A DNA stretch of 5,152 bases, from assembly GCA_964460345.1 (NCBI GenBank), contig CAYWRO010000135.1, forward strand, positions 1 through 5,152. Direction: 5' to 3'. The notes beneath the pieces were generated by a model. It searched no databases. It had not been told where the DNA came from and saw only the letters and a list, made by a program, of their open reading frames with translations. The DNA comes from CAYWRO01 sp964460345 (GTDB taxonomy: Bacteria > Planctomycetota > Phycisphaerae > Phycisphaerales > UBA1924). Both the position numbers and the translations under genes were made by a program. Shown in pieces: positions 3,573 to 5,152 of the stretch. Within the stretch, counting starts at the first letter, position 1, and each line of letters opens with the position of its first letter.

Positions 3573-5152
3573 CGGCACGACGCCGTCGCCGGCGCTGGCG
3601 AGGTGGTAGTCGACCCAGTCGTCGGGCGGACCCCACGTGCGGCCGTCCTCGCTGTTGGGGCTGTTGTCGCCGAGGCAGAAGAACTGGTCCTTGCCGAGTG
3701 AGAGCGTCGTCGCCGGGTGCGTGCCGAGGCCGCTGTGTGGCGGCACTCCGCCGTTCGGCTGGTAGAAGAGGTCGCGGTCGAGCGCGACGCGATGGAGCGT
3801 AAAGGGGCCGCCGGAGAAGGTGAATGACACCTCGGGGCGGTGATACAGGGCCGGGTTGGCCAGCGGGTTGCCGCGGCCGCGGTCCTCATCGGCCACGTCC
3901 GCCAGGTCGCGCCCGGTGGCGTTGCGGAACCGCTCGGCGGGGGTCCAGCCGTTGCCATTGTGGTCGCCGTAGACGAGTGTGGCGACTTGCTCGCCGTCGA
4001 TCCAGAGTTGCAGCATCTGGTCGACGTGCCAGAACTCGACGTTCGTGACTCGGCCCGGCTCGAGCGGGGGGATATCGAAGGTAGTGGACTCGTTGATGGG
4101 GTCGACGGCATCGGGCATCGCCGTGACGCTCAGCGTTCCCTTCTGCTGCGCGCCGTCGAGGCTGGCTTCGAAGATGTGTGAGCGCGCCTCGATGCGGGCG
4201 GAGGCGGTCAGGCCGTCGACGCCGGGTTCGATCCCGGCCCGCAGGCGCAGGTCGGAGACGGGGAAGAGGTTGAAGCTGTGCAGGCCCGGTCCTTCGTTGT
4301 AGGGGTAGCGATCGTCGATGCGCCACTGCGAATAACCGTCCGGCATGCGCACGGCGTGGCCGGGCTCGATGCGGCGGGCGGTCTGGTCGAAGCGCAGGCT
4401 CGTCGTCGCGGCGCCCTGGTAGGTGTAGTAGCGGCCGCTGATCTCCCAGTCGCGCGAGTTGCCGTCGGCCTCCCACGGCTGCTCGTAGAAGCCGAACCCC
4501 TGGCTTGGAAGCCCCCAGCGCGAATCGAAGATTGGTTGCCAGACGGCCCGCTGCACGTGAACCGGCTTGCGGCGAATGGTCCAGCCGGGCATGTCCCAGT
4601 CGCTCTCGCCGTTCTCGGCGATCGGCGCACCCGGTTCGCGCACGAAGACGTCGCCATCCACCAGCGCGATCTGGTCTCCCGGCAGGCCGACGAGGCGCTT
4701 GATGTAGTTCTCCGCGGGTGTTTTCGGGTTCTTGAAGACGACGACTTCGAAGGGCTTCGGTTCGCGCACGGAATAGAGGTACTTGAGGACCAGGATGCGG
4801 TCGCCGGCGCGGATCGGCACGCCCGGGTCGCGGATGCGCTCGCCGCTCATCGGGTCGTGCACCTCGATCGGGCTTGTCGCCGATCCCTGGATGCGCTCCG
4901 GCCTGGCGGAGTTGCCGCCGATGACCTCCCAGGGTCCGACGGGCCAGTCGTAGCCGGTGGAGGGTCCGTCGAAGCGCATGTGTGCGCCCATCAGCGTGGG
5001 CGCCATGGAGCCGGTCGGGATGACGAAGGCCTCCACGACGAAGCCGCGGAAGACGAACGCCAGCGCGAAGGCGATGATGATCGAGATCAGCGTGTCCGCG
5101 ATGGTTTCGCGGTGCGGCTTGGCCGCATCGGCCGCCGCGGGGGGGGCGGGGG
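3468..5152 (-). CDS. lepB: Type I signal peptidase (LepB) with large insertion; N-terminus cut by the right window edge
   Basis: Membrane serine protease that cleaves signal peptides from Sec and Tat substrates on the outer face of the cytoplasmic membrane, using a Ser/Lys dyad. The frame is open to the window edge, giving 560 visible codons. A short frame starting at the GTG at 5036 would lack the membrane anchor and is wrong. Visible parts: a Pro/Ala-rich N-terminus; a helix TLISIIIAFALAFVFRGF (about 5040-5093); then, numbering the GTG codon as 1, SMAPT with catalytic Ser10; AGDRILVLKY near 77-86 (box C); YIKRLVGLPGD at 111-121 with catalytic Lys113 (box D); GDNSPNSEDGRTWG at 456-469 (box E); and a C-terminal RRLLLGKAFFVYFP segment. 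About 315 residues (135-448) separate boxes D and E, far more than in E. coli or Bacillus enzymes. The segment 261-420 looks like a concanavalin A/LamG-type beta-sandwich. All catalytic motifs are present, so the enzyme is probably active. Confidence 0.93.
   Translation of the reverse strand, partial: PAPPAAADAAKPHRETIADTLISIIIAFALAFVFRGFVVEAFVIPTGSMAPTLMGAHMRFDGPSTGYDWPVGPWEVIGGNSARPERIQGSATSPIEVHDPMSGERIRDPGVPIRAGDRILVLKYLYSVREPKPFEVVVFKNPKTPAENYIKRLVGLPGDQIALVDGDVFVREPGAPIAENGESDWDMPGWTIRRKPVHVQRAVWQPIFDSRWGLPSQGFGFYEQPWEADGNSRDWEISGRYYTYQGAATTSLRFDQTARRIEPGHAVRMPDGYSQWRIDDRYPYNEGPGLHSFNLFPVSDLRLRAGIEPGVDGLTASARIEARSHIFEASLDGAQQKGTLSVTAMPDAVDPINESTTFDIPPLEPGRVTNVEFWHVDQMLQLWIDGEQVATLVYGDHNGNGWTPAERFRNATGRDLADVADEDRGRGNPLANPALYHRPEVSFTFSGGPFTLHRVALDRDLFYQPNGGVPPHSGLGTHPATTLSLGKDQFFCLGDNSPNSEDGRTWGPPDDWVDYHLASAGDGVVPRRLLLGKAFFVYFPSLHKDQRLPVPDFGRMRFIR
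3471..3489. repeat. Hairpin in the last lepB codons (also in the left repeat copy)
   Basis: GCGGATG, loop AACCG, CATCCGC: seven base pairs with a five-base loop, immediately inside the lepB stop codon. The left copy keeps the core as CGGATG-AACCG-CATCCG at 2163-2179 (six pairs). It could act as a transcript 3'-end structure for the convergent genes or be a recombination landmark. Because the bases also encode GRMRFIR, conservation can be explained by protein constraint alone. Confidence 0.5.
3693..4634 (-). other. Large inserted domain within LepB, partly ConA/LamG-like
   Basis: Codons 135-448 (GTG at 5036 as codon 1) lie between the conserved box D and box E of the signal peptidase. The first half is rich in Trp, Tyr and Arg (WQPIFDSRWG, FYEQPWEADG, WRIDDRYPYN). 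The second half alternates short hydrophobic strands and contains a LamG-like signature: PGRVTNVEFWHVDQMLQLWI followed by DGEQVATLVY, and later LHRVALDRDLFY. Such beta-sandwich domains commonly bind sugars or proteins, but no ligand can be read from the sequence. I know planctomycete LepB proteins tend to be oversized; whether this insert matches theirs needs alignment. Confidence 0.55.

Noticed and set aside
3354..3701. 115-codon plus-strand frame across the lepB end
   Set aside because: Antisense to lepB and overlapping the secreted-protein gene; substitutions between the repeat copies are silent for lepB but not for this frame.
3455..4111. 218-codon minus-strand frame rich in Ser, Thr and Arg
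   Set aside because: Frame-shifted shadow of lepB; the low-complexity composition is typical of reading a high-GC gene out of frame.
3468..5036. lepB starting at the GTG at 5036
   Set aside because: That start sits inside RGFVVEAFVIP, removes the transmembrane anchor and leaves only nine residues before the catalytic serine; the frame is open to the window edge.

Overview
The window most likely comes from a high-GC member of the Planctomycetota, probably of the Phycisphaerae type. Two things point there. One is a two-helix membrane protein ending in a CPDCGY...CPECG zinc ribbon, an architecture I associate with that group. The other is an enlarged type I signal peptidase with a very long insertion between its catalytic boxes. 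This placement is from recognised family style, not from a database search.

Layout from left to right: (1) 1-1341, minus strand: trpE, anthranilate synthase component I, 447 codons visible, with the C-terminal end cut off by the left edge. (2) 1342-1453: a short divergent spacer with no convincing promoter or attenuator. (3) 1454-2314, plus strand: a two-helix membrane protein with a C-terminal zinc ribbon; its last ~50 codons run antisense through a copied piece of the signal peptidase gene. (4) 2330-3445, plus strand: a secreted, mostly alpha-helical protein of unknown function with a HEAT-like segment, in visibly lower-GC DNA. (5) 3468-5152, minus strand: lepB, signal peptidase I, convergent with the preceding gene after only 22 bases, with the extreme N-terminus cut off by the right edge. 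Both trpE and lepB leave the window, so they are partial because of the window edges and not broken.

The most notable structure is a direct repeat. The last 35 codons of lepB, stop included (3468-3572), recur in the same orientation at 2159-2254, about 1.3 kb away, so the low-GC secreted-protein gene is bracketed by two copies of the lepB 3' end. The copies match at 90 of 96 aligned bases and differ by one in-frame 9-base gap. Five of the six substitutions are third-position changes on the lepB strand that are silent (one only swaps the stop codon). The extra copy therefore looks like the end of a once functional lepB relative, not a neutrally decaying duplicate. A REP-like palindrome abuts the extra copy, and a hairpin is kept in both copies next to the lepB stop. 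The simplest reading is a small cargo islet at the 3' end of lepB that keeps the gene end intact; no integrase or transposase is visible.

Functionally, trpE (tryptophan biosynthesis) and lepB (removal of signal peptides) are housekeeping genes. The two plus-strand genes between them look like a two-gene unit (15-base gap) of envelope-associated proteins with no assignable function. The secreted one carries a signal peptide that a LepB-type enzyme would cleave, but the sequence gives no specific link between them.
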